Made by a program: the position numbers and the translations under genes. From a bacterium (lineage in GTDB: Bacteria > Myxococcota_A > Polyangia > Nannocystales > Nannocystaceae), in contig JANSYI010000026.1 in assembly GCA_024742475.1 (NCBI GenBank), positions 62,001 through 126,000 of the forward strand: DNA of 64,000 bases, read 5' to 3'. Shown here one piece after another: positions 8,262 to 17,354 of the stretch; the first letter of the stretch is position 1, and each line of letters opens with the position of its first letter. The notes below the pieces were generated by a model. The model saw nothing but the letters and a program-made list of their open reading frames with translations. It searched no databases and was not told where the DNA came from.

Positions 8262-9134
8262 CTACCGATCTCGGGCCCACGGCGGCGGCGCGAAGCCGGG
8301 CTCGATCTCTCGTGGAGCTTCGTAGGGCTCGACGTAGGGGTCCGCGTACGGGTCGACACGGCGCGGGATGATGCCTCGCGCCTGCAGGCCTTCGAAGCTG
8401 TCGTAGTAGAGGGTCAACAGGGCGTCGGGGCGGCGGGCCCGGCGACGCTCGAAGTCCGTCTCGTAGACGGGGCTGTAGGCGGCAGCGCCATAGCCCGTGC
8501 CCAGATGCTCTTCGGCCTCGGGCGCCATGGCGTCATCGGTCGCGCGCGCGTCGGCACCGGACCTCTCGGCGGGACCGGCGGCGGGGAACGGCTCGGGCAC
8601 CGGCGGCGGGCTGCGGCGGGTCAGGGGCTTGGGTTTCGACTTCGATCGTTTCTCCTCGAAGAGCGCCACACCGATGACCCCGGCGTTGTCGGGCGTGCCA
8701 CGGCGTGCGCTGTAGCTGTCGTAGACGGACGAGAAGTAGAACGAGGCGACCTCGTCGAGCGATCGGCGATAGCCGTCGATGACGATCGACTCGTAGGGGC
8801 CCAAGATGTAGCCCCGCTGCTTGGCAGGTCGACCCGGTGCGCCGCTGACGACGTCACGCCCATCGACGGTGACCACCGCCTCGAAGCGCTCGGGCGTATG
8901 GTTGGTGAGCCGTAGCGCGTACTCCCCACCGGCGTGGCCTTCGACGAACAGGGCATCGCCGAGCGCGTAGGTCGGCAGCGCCGAGCCCTCGCGGGACTCG
9001 ACGACGATCGACACGGGGCTGGCTTCGACCGAGCGGCCCGGGGGATCGTACGCCGGCGCATAGTCGCCGGAGGTGGTCGCGCATGCACCCAGGAGCGCGG
9101 CAAGGAGCAGCAAGGAAGCTCGTTTGGCGGCCAT
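8262..9134 (-). CDS. Lipoprotein of unknown function
   Basis: A 290-residue lipoprotein: the signal LLLLAALLGAC places the lipid Cys at residue 18. Residues 35-155 form a beta-rich domain (ALFVEGHAGGEYALRL, VVTVDGRDVVSG, RGYILGPYESIVIDGYR, VIGVALFEEK) that looks like a carbohydrate-binding or immunoglobulin-like fold. This is followed by a Lys/Pro-rich stretch and a long Pro/Glu/Arg-rich tail that ends in aromatic-Pro repeats (DPYADPYVEPYE). The start at the ATG at 9134 was chosen because it begins exactly at the signal peptide. No catalytic motif is visible. Confidence 0.75.
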   Translation of the reverse strand: MAAKRASLLLLAALLGACATTSGDYAPAYDPPGRSVEASPVSIVVESREGSALPTYALGDALFVEGHAGGEYALRLTNHTPERFEAVVTVDGRDVVSGAPGRPAKQRGYILGPYESIVIDGYRRSLDEVASFYFSSVYDSYSARRGTPDNAGVIGVALFEEKRSKSKPKPLTRRSPPPVPEPFPAAGPAERSGADARATDDAMAPEAEEHLGTGYGAAAYSPVYETDFERRRARRPDALLTLYYDSFEGLQARGIIPRRVDPYADPYVEPYEAPREIEPGFAPPPWARDR

Positions 9135-9225
9135 CACGAGCCGGAACGCCTGCGGAGCCCGGACCCTTACAGCGAGGATTCCGTGTTGGCCAACCCCGCG
9201 AAATTCTGGCAAGAAGCGCCTGTTC

Positions 9226-10023
9226 ATGCCTCGCTGGATCGAGCGCCGCGGGTTCACGCTCTGCCCACCCCAGCACGCCGGCCATTTCGTACGGCTGTCG
9301 CTGATGGAGCGGGTCGGCCTCGTGGGGGGCATGTTCAACGTCCGCGAAGCCCGGGCCCGCGCCGAGAACGAGGGGGAGGCCCCGCAGCTGCTCTCGGGCG
9401 GTCGCGCGCTCAGCTGGCGCTGGCTCCGAGATTCCGAGGCGACGCGGCTTCTCGACGAACGCTTGGGGACGCTCCAGACGATGGGGTACACCCTCGTGGG
9501 GTCTCAGATGGGTACGCGCGGACGTTGGGATTGGCTGTACGACTTGGTGCATCGGCGGCTCGCCGAGCCCGACGCCGCCCCCGGGCGTGCTCGAAGCCCC
9601 GGCGACGCGCTGCGTGACGCCCTTTCCACGCTCGGCCTCAGTCCCGACGAAGTGCTCGAGGGCGTGGCGGCGGTGATGGGGATCAGCGTGGACGCGCTGC
9701 GCGAACCGGACGCCCGCATCGCCCGAGACACGAACCCCGAGCAGGTCGCGGTGCTGCTCCCGTTCTTGATCCGACACGAGCGACCCGAGGTGCGCGCCGT
9801 GGGTCGACGATGGTTCGCATGTCCCCGCGTCCTCTACCAGCTCCCGCCCGACACCATCGCCGGTTGGCTCGAGTCAGACGCCGAGGTCGCGCGCACGCTC
9901 GCCCCTGCCCTCGACGACGAAGGCCCTGCCCTGCTCGGCCCCCAGCGGCTCCTCCGGCTCAGCCGCACGGCACAGCCAGGCGCTCGCGAAGCCGCCGAAC
10001 GCTGGGCCTCGCGTCTGGGATAG
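9226..10023 (+). CDS. Hypothetical cytoplasmic protein
   Basis: A 265-residue soluble protein that I do not recognise. The N-terminal third (residues 1-95) alternates strands and helices and carries Cys at PRWIERRGFTLCPP. The rest is helical with repeated Leu/Arg patterns (SPGDALRDALSTLGLSPDEVLEG, VAVLLPFLIRHERPEVRAVGRRW), which could be HEAT-like. There is no signal peptide or membrane segment. It is divergent from the lipoprotein gene on its left and may share an operon with the next gene, 46 bases downstream. Confidence 0.65.
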   Translation: MPRWIERRGFTLCPPQHAGHFVRLSLMERVGLVGGMFNVREARARAENEGEAPQLLSGGRALSWRWLRDSEATRLLDERLGTLQTMGYTLVGSQMGTRGRWDWLYDLVHRRLAEPDAAPGRARSPGDALRDALSTLGLSPDEVLEGVAAVMGISVDALREPDARIARDTNPEQVAVLLPFLIRHERPEVRAVGRRWFACPRVLYQLPPDTIAGWLESDAEVARTLAPALDDEGPALLGPQRLLRLSRTAQPGAREAAERWASRLG

Positions 10024-10069
10024 TCGGCCGGCCCGCGGGGCCGTCTTCGAGTACTCTGCACGCGTCGCC

Positions 10070-10597
10070 GTGCCCCTCGCTCCAGCAGAAGTCATGCTCG
10101 AGGACCGCAAGTCGGTGGCGGAGTTTCTCGGCGCGCGGCTCGAGGCGGCCCACTCCCGGCCCTCCCGCAACGTGCTGCACGATCTGGTCGTCGCCGTGAA
10201 GGTCGGCCACCGCCGCGCCCAGCGAGCGCTCAGCCTGGTGTTCGACGGCACAGAGGACGCCCAGCTCAAACGCAGCATCCTGCGACGCTACGCGATCCTC
10301 GACCGTTCGCTGGAGCAGGTCGAGGGCGGCCTCGGCGAGATGGGCCTCGCGGAGTTCCTCGACATGACGCAGAGCGTGGTCGAGTCGATCGACGGCGGGT
10401 TTCAGTTCGCGTTCTCACACATCGACGACGTGCGCAGCAATCAGCCCACGGTCGACAGCGACGAGGACACGCGGCCCGTGCAACACCGCGACCCCGAGGG
10501 CACCTCCACGGGCGCATGGTTTCCACCGGCGCCCTTCGATGAGGAAGAGACGACCGCCCGGTTCCGGATCCAGGGCAACACCAAGCGCGGCTACTAA
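10070..10597 (+). CDS. Hypothetical helical protein
   Basis: A 175-residue protein from the GTG at 10070, or 167 residues if the ATG at 10094 is used; I cannot decide from the sequence. Residues 10-115 are strongly helical (RKSVAEFLGARLEAA, LHDLVVAVKVGHRRAQRAL, RRYAILDRSLEQVEGGLGEM). The C-terminal 60 residues are acidic and low-complexity. It is likely cytoplasmic, and no family is recognised. Confidence 0.6.
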   Translation: MPLAPAEVMLEDRKSVAEFLGARLEAAHSRPSRNVLHDLVVAVKVGHRRAQRALSLVFDGTEDAQLKRSILRRYAILDRSLEQVEGGLGEMGLAEFLDMTQSVVESIDGGFQFAFSHIDDVRSNQPTVDSDEDTRPVQHRDPEGTSTGAWFPPAPFDEEETTARFRIQGNTKRGY

Positions 10598-10665
10598 GGC
10601 GTTCAGGTGGGCACAAATGCGACATATTTGGTCGCAGCGTCGAGAAGGTCTAACGAGGAAGCACG

Positions 10666-11454
10666 ATGCTGTCGCTGCTGCTCGCCTGTATCACGGCTCT
10701 CAACTCCGCCGCTCAGACCGAGGCGCCACCGCCCACCTCGGTGCACCTGCGCACGATCGCATGGTCGGTCTTCGGGGTGGAGCAGTCCGTGCGCGTTGCG
10801 TCCAACGACCAGCGCCCATGGGAGCTGGCGCTCGAGTCACAGCCGGACATCTGGCTGCGGAGCATCGTCGGCCCGTTCTTCAGCACCGTCGAGTTTCAAG
10901 ACGCGAACGCGGCCGGCGAGCACCACACCGCGCACATCGTCACGCGCATCGACGGCGACGTCGACTTCGACCTCGTCAACTGGCTCGACGCCTCGGACCA
11001 GGCCGGCCCGGTGCTCTCTCAGCTCCTCACGGCGCCGCGGTGTTCGATGGAAGGCACGTGCGAACCCAACGAGACGCCGTGGCCCGAGCACCCGCACTGC
11101 CCATCGGCAGCGAGCATTGCGGAGTGGGACGGCGGGCTGCTCGAGCTCTCGCGCATGCTCGTAGCGACCGAGTGCTTCACGGATACCGGCGTTGGAATTC
11201 AAGCCGACTCGTTTTGGATCGACGACTGGAAGAACGGCACCGTCACGCTCGCGGTGCAACGCGAGCAGTGCATCGACACAACCGTCGCGTGCCATGGAGA
11301 GGTCTCCTTCGTCACCATGACGCCGCCCAAGGCGTGGCGTCCATGGCTCGACGAAGCCGTCAAACACCGCGGCCACCTCGCTCGGCTCGCGCCCGAGGAC
11401 ATGACACCCCGGCCCGAGCCTCAGCCCGAAGCACAGGGCCTGCCGTCGCTGTAG
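10666..11454 (+). CDS. Exported protein of unknown function
   Basis: A 262-residue protein with a short signal peptide (LSLLLACITALNSAAQ). A good Shine-Dalgarno sequence (GAGGA) lies 6 bases before the ATG. Six Cys in the second half (APRCSMEGTC, PHCPS, TECFTD, QCIDTTVAC) suggest disulphides in the cell envelope. The start is certain from signal and ribosome site. The Cys in LLLAC is early for a lipobox (residue 8), so a lipoprotein is possible but unlikely. No known domain is seen. Confidence 0.72.
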   Translation: MLSLLLACITALNSAAQTEAPPPTSVHLRTIAWSVFGVEQSVRVASNDQRPWELALESQPDIWLRSIVGPFFSTVEFQDANAAGEHHTAHIVTRIDGDVDFDLVNWLDASDQAGPVLSQLLTAPRCSMEGTCEPNETPWPEHPHCPSAASIAEWDGGLLELSRMLVATECFTDTGVGIQADSFWIDDWKNGTVTLAVQREQCIDTTVACHGEVSFVTMTPPKAWRPWLDEAVKHRGHLARLAPEDMTPRPEPQPEAQGLPSL

Positions 11455-11473
11455 GCGCGCACCGACGGCACCT

Positions 11474-12376
11474 CTAGAACTCGACGTTCACGCAGACCTG
11501 GGTCGCCGAGCCGACGTCCTCTGCCGCGCCGTCTTGGAACGAAAACGTCCATGCACCGGCCGCGTCGAGCCCGTCGAACGCGGACAAGGGCTGCACGGGC
11601 AGAGTCGGTGCGCCACTGGTCGGCGACGCGCAGTTCATGGCGGCCCCCCCGTCATCGAACACCAGGCTGATGTCCTCCTCGGAGGTGCACGCCTGGTCGA
11701 AGAGCGAGACGGTGGTGCCGCCGTGTTCTACGTCGACGCTCAGGTCGCCGATCCACGTGTGCGTGATGTCGACGGCGACCGTGACGTCGCTGATTTCGCC
11801 GCCGGCCGGTACGTTGACCACCGTCGTGACCGCAGCACCGTTGTCGGGGATTGCGAGGTTGATGTTCTCGCAGACGGACACCGGCTCGCCCCCCATCACC
11901 GTGCACCCGCTCGTGTCGAACGCGCACGCGGCATCGCATGAGAGCTCGCCGCCGACGAAGTCGCCGACGTCTGCGCATTCCGTGGCACCGAGGTCGTCGG
12001 TGTCGCAGGACTCGCCACGCTCGAGCACCCCATTGCCACACTCGCTGCCCGCACCTCCGCTGCTGGAATCCCCGCGACCGCTGAGGCCGGTCCAGCCTCC
12101 CGAGCTCGACGACCCGGCGCCGCCCGACGTCGAGTCCTCATCTGCGCCGGTCGAGGGCAGCGGTCCCGACTCGCTGACCGAGCTGTCGGTGGTCCCGCCG
12201 GGGGCGGTCGGGTTCACGCTCACGCCGGTGGTCAGCGACCCGGTGGTTCCCGAGCCACCCGAGCCCTCGGCGACCGACTGCGACTCCCCGAACGGGGCGC
12301 TGTCGTCGAGGTCTCCCACCGAACACGCTAAGCACGAGGCCCCAATCCACCCGAGGCAAACCCATCGACCCACCAT
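11474..12376 (-). CDS. Lipoprotein with Cys motif and P-domain-like C-terminus
   Basis: A 300-residue lipoprotein (SCLAC, Cys at about residue 18). Residues 25-108 are a Gly/Ser/Thr linker. Residues 110-155 carry CGNGVLERGESCD followed by CADVGDFVGGELSCD and CAFDTSGC, the disulphide-rich motif common in myxobacterial surface proteins. Residues 165-300 (NLAIPDNGAAVTTVVNV, DVTVAVDITHTWIGDLSVDV, AAGAWTFSFQD) match the P domain of proprotein convertases (P_proprotein family), a beta-sandwich often found at the end of secreted subtilases. No protease domain is present, so it is a free-standing P domain tethered to the membrane. Confidence 0.82.
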   Translation of the reverse strand: MVGRWVCLGWIGASCLACSVGDLDDSAPFGESQSVAEGSGGSGTTGSLTTGVSVNPTAPGGTTDSSVSESGPLPSTGADEDSTSGGAGSSSSGGWTGLSGRGDSSSGGAGSECGNGVLERGESCDTDDLGATECADVGDFVGGELSCDAACAFDTSGCTVMGGEPVSVCENINLAIPDNGAAVTTVVNVPAGGEISDVTVAVDITHTWIGDLSVDVEHGGTTVSLFDQACTSEEDISLVFDDGGAAMNCASPTSGAPTLPVQPLSAFDGLDAAGAWTFSFQDGAAEDVGSATQVCVNVEF

Positions 12377-12446
12377 CCGAGGATGATACGGCGAGAGGCA
12401 TACCCGAGGTCAACGACGCACGTGTGCAGCGGGGTCGGGCAAACAC

Positions 12447-15056
12447 TCAGGCGAAGAGGTCGGCCTCGCCGTTGCTCCACACCAGCAACGTGGTGGGGAG
12501 CGCCGACAACAAGGGATCCATGTTCGCCAAGTACCCCGGGAAGTCCTCGAGGTCGGAGGAGCTCAGGCCGAGCATCACCAAGTCGGCGACGCCAGCGGAC
12601 TGTTCGGGGATGAACCGTGCCGGCTGCTCCTCGGTGTGGAAAACGTGCACATCGGCCTCGATACGCGCGTTGGTGAGCAACCGGTCGAGGTGCTCGCGCG
12701 CTTCGGCTTCGGCCGAGGCCTCGGGCACGGCGCGAAAGATCCGAATCTTCGCGGTTCGCCAGGCTCGGTCTTGCTTCATCAGGTAGGCGAGCAGCGCCAT
12801 CAAGCTGCCGTTGCGAGATCCTCGCCACCACAGGTCGATCACCCGCTGTGGCTTCTCGAGGGCGAGTTCACCGGGCTTGAGCAGGACCGTGTTGTAGTCG
12901 AACGCGCGGAGGATCGACGCTGTCCCCCGGAAGCGCTCCCGCGCTTCGACATCGAGCGCGTCGGGGATGCTCACCAGCAGAGTGTTGGGGCGCAGGCCCG
13001 ACATCGCATAGCTCTGCAAGAAGGTGGCGAAGCCGTCATTGTAGTCGTCGACGACGACCACCTCGCCGAACGCCACCATGTCGAGGGCTTCGAAGTGTCG
13101 GGTCAGCTCGTCGCGTCGACGCTTTCGGTAGGCGAGCCGCTCGTGAATGTCTTCGGTAGAGGTGTGGATCTCGGCGACGGTGTAGAGGCCACGTCGCGCC
13201 TCGAGCCAGCTGCCCATCTGCACCAAGCGGCGCTCGCGGAGCGGGTCGGGGCTGACCACCGCGAGAATGGGGCGCCAGTTCTTCGGGTGAAACTTCGCCG
13301 TCTCGAGGTAGAGCAGGTTGTTGCGGGTGCTCTGGAAGATGTAGCCGGCCTTCGCGTCCCCCCAGTTGGTCTTGATGTCCCGCTTCTTCAAATAGAAGTA
13401 GATGACGCCCGTGATCGCGATCGCGACCATCGCGTAGCGCTGGTTGACCTCGAACATCGCGACGACGCACGCGACCGCGCCGGCCAGTCCGGTCCACCAG
13501 TGAAACCACCGGAAGCGCGGCCTGAAGCTCGGGTTGCCGCTACGGCTCTCGACGAACGCCGAGAGGTTGATCATCCCGTAGGCGATCAGGAAGAACATCG
13601 AGATGATCTCGGCGACGGCGTTGAGGTCGCCGGCCCAGATGACCCCCACCGCGATGACGAGGCTCAGCACGGTGGCGCGTCGCGGCTCGTTCGCGGGGCC
13701 GGAGCCCTTGCCGAAGAACTCGAACGACTTCATCAGCTTGTCCTGCCCCATCGCCTGAAGGATGCGAGGCGCGCCGAGGAAGCTACCCAGCGCCGAGCTG
13801 AGGGTGGCCGCAAATACGCCCAGTACGATGAGCGGCCCGAAGATGCTCATCGTCTGGAGGGCGCCGAACGGGTCGGCCTTGAGGTCTGCGCGTGGGGTAC
13901 CGCCGGCGACCAAGAAGATCTGCACGGCATAGACCGCTGCGGTGAAGAAGATCGCGATGAGCGTGCCCGAGGGGATCGACTTGCCCGCGTCCTTGAGGTC
14001 GCCCGACATGTTGGCGCCCGCGGTGATGCCCGTGGCAGCCGGGAAGAAGATTGCGAACATCACCATGAAGGTGAGCGTCTTGCCCTGGTCGGGTTCGGCG
14101 GGCGTGTAGTCGCCCGTCATGTTGGCCGCGAGCAAATCCGGGTCGAAGTTGATGACCCCGCCGATGAGGAAGGCGAGCACGGCCAGCAGCAGCACGGCCA
14201 GCACGCCGTACTGAGCGCTCATCGCCACGTCCGCGCCTTTGAACGTCAGGAAGAAGAGGCCGCCGACCACCAGCGTGGAGACGATCTCGGGGACGTGGGC
14301 TGCCTCGAGCGAGGCCACCATGTCGGCAGAGGCGAGCGAGGCGACCACGTCGAAGCCGGCCTCGGTGAAGCCGATCGTGTAGAACGCGATGCTGACCGCC
14401 TGGGCGACGAACAGCGTGATGCCGATGCTGCCGCCGAAGTCGGGCCCCAGCACCCGCGAGATCATGAAGTAGACCCCGCCGACGCGGACGTCGAGGTTGG
14501 TCGCGATCGCCGAGAGGCTCAGGGTGGTGAGCGTGGTGATGAGCTTGGCGATGGCCAGGATGACCAGTGCCGACACGAGCCCCGAGTACCCGACGACGTA
14601 CCCGGTCCTCATGAACATGATGACGCCGAGGATCGTGAGCACGACCGGCGTGAACACGCCCTTGAAGGTTCCGAACTGGTTGGTGCCGTCTCCTCCGCCC
14701 TCCGCCGCGACCGCTTCGTAGCTCGGCGGCCCCGGAGGTGGCGGGGCAGCAGGCTGCCCTGGCGCCCCGGGATGCGGGGGCTGGGGCACCGGCGGATGCG
14801 CGGTTTGGGTGACTTGTGGCTGGGGAGGTTGAGCGGCCGGGGCGTGCGCGACCGGAGGTCGAGCGACCGGCGGCGCAGGCACGTGCGCGTGTCCGGGCGG
14901 CGGGGCCGGGATGTGTGCCGTCCCCGGCATCACCCCAGGCACAGGCGCTCCGCTCTGCGGCGGAGCGGTCGTCGGCGGAGGCACGGTCGGCTGGGACGAA
15001 GGCGGCCCGAGCGGAGGGGGAGCCGCGCCTCCTTGGGAAGGGTCGCGCTGAGTCAC
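12447..15056 (-). CDS. Cation-chloride cotransporter-like transporter (APC superfamily, SLC12-like)
   Basis: An 869-residue inner-membrane protein. Residues 1-125 are Pro/Ala/His-rich and probably disordered. The transporter core (about residues 130-590) starts with FTPVVLTILGVIMFMRTGYVVG, which closely follows the first helix of Na-K-Cl and K-Cl cotransporters, and contains about 12 hydrophobic segments. Residues 600-869 are soluble, with alternating strands and helices (RPILAVVSPDPLRER, GEVVVVDDYNDGF), as in the SLC12 C-terminal domain related to universal stress proteins. Substrate is not predictable. It is the fourth of five same-strand genes running from 17885 to 11474. Confidence 0.85.
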   Translation of the reverse strand: MTQRDPSQGGAAPPPLGPPSSQPTVPPPTTAPPQSGAPVPGVMPGTAHIPAPPPGHAHVPAPPVARPPVAHAPAAQPPQPQVTQTAHPPVPQPPHPGAPGQPAAPPPPGPPSYEAVAAEGGGDGTNQFGTFKGVFTPVVLTILGVIMFMRTGYVVGYSGLVSALVILAIAKLITTLTTLSLSAIATNLDVRVGGVYFMISRVLGPDFGGSIGITLFVAQAVSIAFYTIGFTEAGFDVVASLASADMVASLEAAHVPEIVSTLVVGGLFFLTFKGADVAMSAQYGVLAVLLLAVLAFLIGGVINFDPDLLAANMTGDYTPAEPDQGKTLTFMVMFAIFFPAATGITAGANMSGDLKDAGKSIPSGTLIAIFFTAAVYAVQIFLVAGGTPRADLKADPFGALQTMSIFGPLIVLGVFAATLSSALGSFLGAPRILQAMGQDKLMKSFEFFGKGSGPANEPRRATVLSLVIAVGVIWAGDLNAVAEIISMFFLIAYGMINLSAFVESRSGNPSFRPRFRWFHWWTGLAGAVACVVAMFEVNQRYAMVAIAITGVIYFYLKKRDIKTNWGDAKAGYIFQSTRNNLLYLETAKFHPKNWRPILAVVSPDPLRERRLVQMGSWLEARRGLYTVAEIHTSTEDIHERLAYRKRRRDELTRHFEALDMVAFGEVVVVDDYNDGFATFLQSYAMSGLRPNTLLVSIPDALDVEARERFRGTASILRAFDYNTVLLKPGELALEKPQRVIDLWWRGSRNGSLMALLAYLMKQDRAWRTAKIRIFRAVPEASAEAEAREHLDRLLTNARIEADVHVFHTEEQPARFIPEQSAGVADLVMLGLSSSDLEDFPGYLANMDPLLSALPTTLLVWSNGEADLFA

Positions 15057-15113
15057 AACAACTCGGAGCGCGATGATACCCCGCGGGCGATCCTGAGCAA
15101 GCCGACGCTGCGC

Positions 15114-16916
15114 TCAGCGTCGGCGGTAGATCTGTAGTGAGCCCGAGGCGCTCTCCAAGACCCATTCGCCGGACGCGACGGCCGCTCGCAGGTCGGCCTT
15201 GTGCTCCCTCCGCAGGTCCCCCGCGAACACGACCATCACGTCCACGGGCTCGTCGGTGGGGTACGCATACACGTGAGGCCGGGTGGCGACATGCGGGCCG
15301 ACCCGACCGGTCGCTGCGATCGCCGCATCCTGAGGGATCGCGTCGAGGTGCGCCTCGAGCCAAGCGAGGCGGTCGAGCCCGCCTCGAGAGATCTCGCGCC
15401 GCGGCGCTCGAAAGCCGGCCCGAAAGACATCGTTGTCGTGCAACCCGCCGTAGGTCAACGACGTCAGCATCGACGCCGTGACGATCGCCGCGAGGATGGC
15501 GGCCCGCCGGAGCCGCAACGGAGCCGCGCTCCATCGCATCGCCGCGAGCCGGGACACGCCCGAGGGCGCCCACGCCAGCACGACCGGGTAGAGCATCGAG
15601 GTATAGTGAAAGAACGGGTTGTAGACGTGGCGACTCGTCGCGAGCAGCGAGAACGCGACGGCGAGCGCGAGCATCGGCCACGCCCGGCGCGTGAGAGCCG
15701 CGAGGCCAAGCACGCTCACCGATTGCACGCCGATGTAGACCACCTTGGAGTACGTCAGCGCGTAGCCCAGGATGAACGCGGGGTCGAAGAGTACGGCCAT
15801 CACCATGCCGGGCAGTCCCCCACCGCCGCGGCTCGCGATGTCGGCGTATCGCGCTACGTGGCTCGAGGTCTGGCCCATCACCGCGTTGAGCACCAGCAAG
15901 AACGCGACCGATGCCGCAGCAAGACCCACCGCGCGTGGGATTCGGCCGCCGATCGCCACGCAGACCGCGTAGGCGATGAGCACGAACGCCATCTCTTCGC
16001 GGAGCATCAGCAAGCCCGCCGCGCTCAGGACGAACATCGGATGGAGCCGCCGCCGATCGCCGTACAGGATGAGGGTCATGAGCAGCGGCGCCGCGAAGCT
16101 GAGCGGGTGAAAGTCCCACAGCGCGTTGGCGTGCACCGACGGATGCAGCAGGTACGCCAGCGCAAAGGTGAGGCCCCCATGCACACCCACGTGTCGTCTG
16201 GCGAGCACGTACAGCGGCACGGCCCCCGCGCAGATCCACAGGGACTGCAGTGCGAGCAGGGCAAATGGGGGCAGCCCCAGACGCGGCACCAACGCCAGCG
16301 GCACCAACGCCAGCGAGACGTGCTCGTCGAGGATCGACCCCGTGGGAACGAGCGTGCAGACAAACAGGTCCCCGCGCGACGTGTTCCAGATCGCATTGAC
16401 GAACAGGCCGAAGTCGTAGGTGTTGGTCTGGAGCGAGGCGTGGCGGATCCACGCGATCCGTGCGAGCCAGACCCCGACGAACGCGGCTGCCCCCACGACC
16501 CCCAGAAGGTGGACTCGATGTCGCCGCCGAGGCGAAGGGTCACGGCCTCGAAGCCTCGACGCGCCGACCATGATCGACCAGCCGGCGATCGCCGCGAGGA
16601 TCAGCCCGCCGCGCGTCGACGCGACTTCGGGGTCGAGCAGCAGCCCGACGATCGGTGCGCCGAGCAGCGGGAGCGCACGCAGGTTGATCCGCCGCAGCGC
16701 GCCGGCCTTGTCGGCGGCCCGTCGCAGCGCCCCCCCGTAGCCAAGCCCGACGACGAGCACGCTGGCGAGAGCGAATCGCAACACCGTTCCCGCGTCGTCG
16801 ACCCAGGTCGCTCCGCGCAGCTGGGCGATCGCAACGCCGGGCATCACCCCGATCGCCAGCGCCAGCGCGCTGTGCATCGCGTGCTCGACCGTCGACGATG
16901 ACGCGCGCGCTCCCAC
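15114..16916 (-). CDS. DUF2079 family multi-pass membrane protein
   Basis: A 600-residue protein with about 12-14 hydrophobic segments from residue 12 on. The segment NTYDFGLFVNAIWNTSRGDLF in the first third is the hallmark of DUF2079 proteins, which are distantly related to GT-C type glycosyltransferases. A periplasmic-type loop with an Asp-rich start (TYDFG, ILDEHVSL) fits that fold. The C-terminal 100 residues are soluble and Arg-rich. Start is a GTG at 16916, only 2 bases after the stop of the upstream gene, so the genes are coupled. The substrate is unknown. Confidence 0.82.
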   Translation of the reverse strand: MGARASSSTVEHAMHSALALAIGVMPGVAIAQLRGATWVDDAGTVLRFALASVLVVGLGYGGALRRAADKAGALRRINLRALPLLGAPIVGLLLDPEVASTRGGLILAAIAGWSIMVGASRLRGRDPSPRRRHRVHLLGVVGAAAFVGVWLARIAWIRHASLQTNTYDFGLFVNAIWNTSRGDLFVCTLVPTGSILDEHVSLALVPLALVPRLGLPPFALLALQSLWICAGAVPLYVLARRHVGVHGGLTFALAYLLHPSVHANALWDFHPLSFAAPLLMTLILYGDRRRLHPMFVLSAAGLLMLREEMAFVLIAYAVCVAIGGRIPRAVGLAAASVAFLLVLNAVMGQTSSHVARYADIASRGGGGLPGMVMAVLFDPAFILGYALTYSKVVYIGVQSVSVLGLAALTRRAWPMLALAVAFSLLATSRHVYNPFFHYTSMLYPVVLAWAPSGVSRLAAMRWSAAPLRLRRAAILAAIVTASMLTSLTYGGLHDNDVFRAGFRAPRREISRGGLDRLAWLEAHLDAIPQDAAIAATGRVGPHVATRPHVYAYPTDEPVDVMVVFAGDLRREHKADLRAAVASGEWVLESASGSLQIYRRR

Positions 16917-16918
16917 GG

Positions 16919-17350
16919 TCAGCTGAGCAGGACGTACAGCAGCGCGATGGCGGCCGCGATGGCGAGAGAGACGACGATGGGAGCGCTCGATCCCTGCGTG
17001 GGCGCGAGATCGACCGCCGGCGCGACGACGATGGCGTCATCGGCCAACGACACGGTGAGGTAGAGGTCGCCCGAGCCCTCGGTGCCACGTCCCCCCGCAC
17101 CACGAAGCCTCAGCGTCGCCCCGTCGGGGAAGTCCGCCGGCAGACGGAGGGTCACCGCGTCCTCGGGCTCGCCTGGCTGCGGCGTCCGAAGGACGTCCTC
17201 CCCCTCGTGAGGCAGCGCCGCCGGGAGCGGTACGCAGACCCCGTCGGCTGCACCGAGTCCCGCGCGCGGAACCTCGACCGTCGCGCGCAGATCGGGTCCG
17301 CGGCCTTCGCCGGCCGGCGCGTCGTCGTAGATGCTGCCGATGTTGCCCAT
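16919..17350 (-). CDS. Tail-anchored protein with DnaJ C-terminal-like domain
   Basis: A 143-residue protein. Residues 65-105 contain VTLRLPADFPDG and ATLRLRGAGGRGTEGSGDLY, which follow the substrate-binding C-terminal repeat of DnaJ/CbpA (typically 'IPPGVxxGTRLRLxGxG' then 'GDLYV'). There is no J domain, Gly/Phe region or zinc finger. The last 20 residues are one hydrophobic helix (IVVSLAIAAAIALLYVLL) ending at the stop, so the domain is most likely held on the cytoplasmic face of the membrane. It lies between a lipoprotein gene (4 bases upstream) and a DUF2079 gene (2 bases downstream), a likely operon. Confidence 0.72.
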   Translation of the reverse strand: MGNIGSIYDDAPAGEGRGPDLRATVEVPRAGLGAADGVCVPLPAALPHEGEDVLRTPQPGEPEDAVTLRLPADFPDGATLRLRGAGGRGTEGSGDLYLTVSLADDAIVVAPAVDLAPTQGSSAPIVVSLAIAAAIALLYVLLS

Positions 17351-17354
17351 GGGC

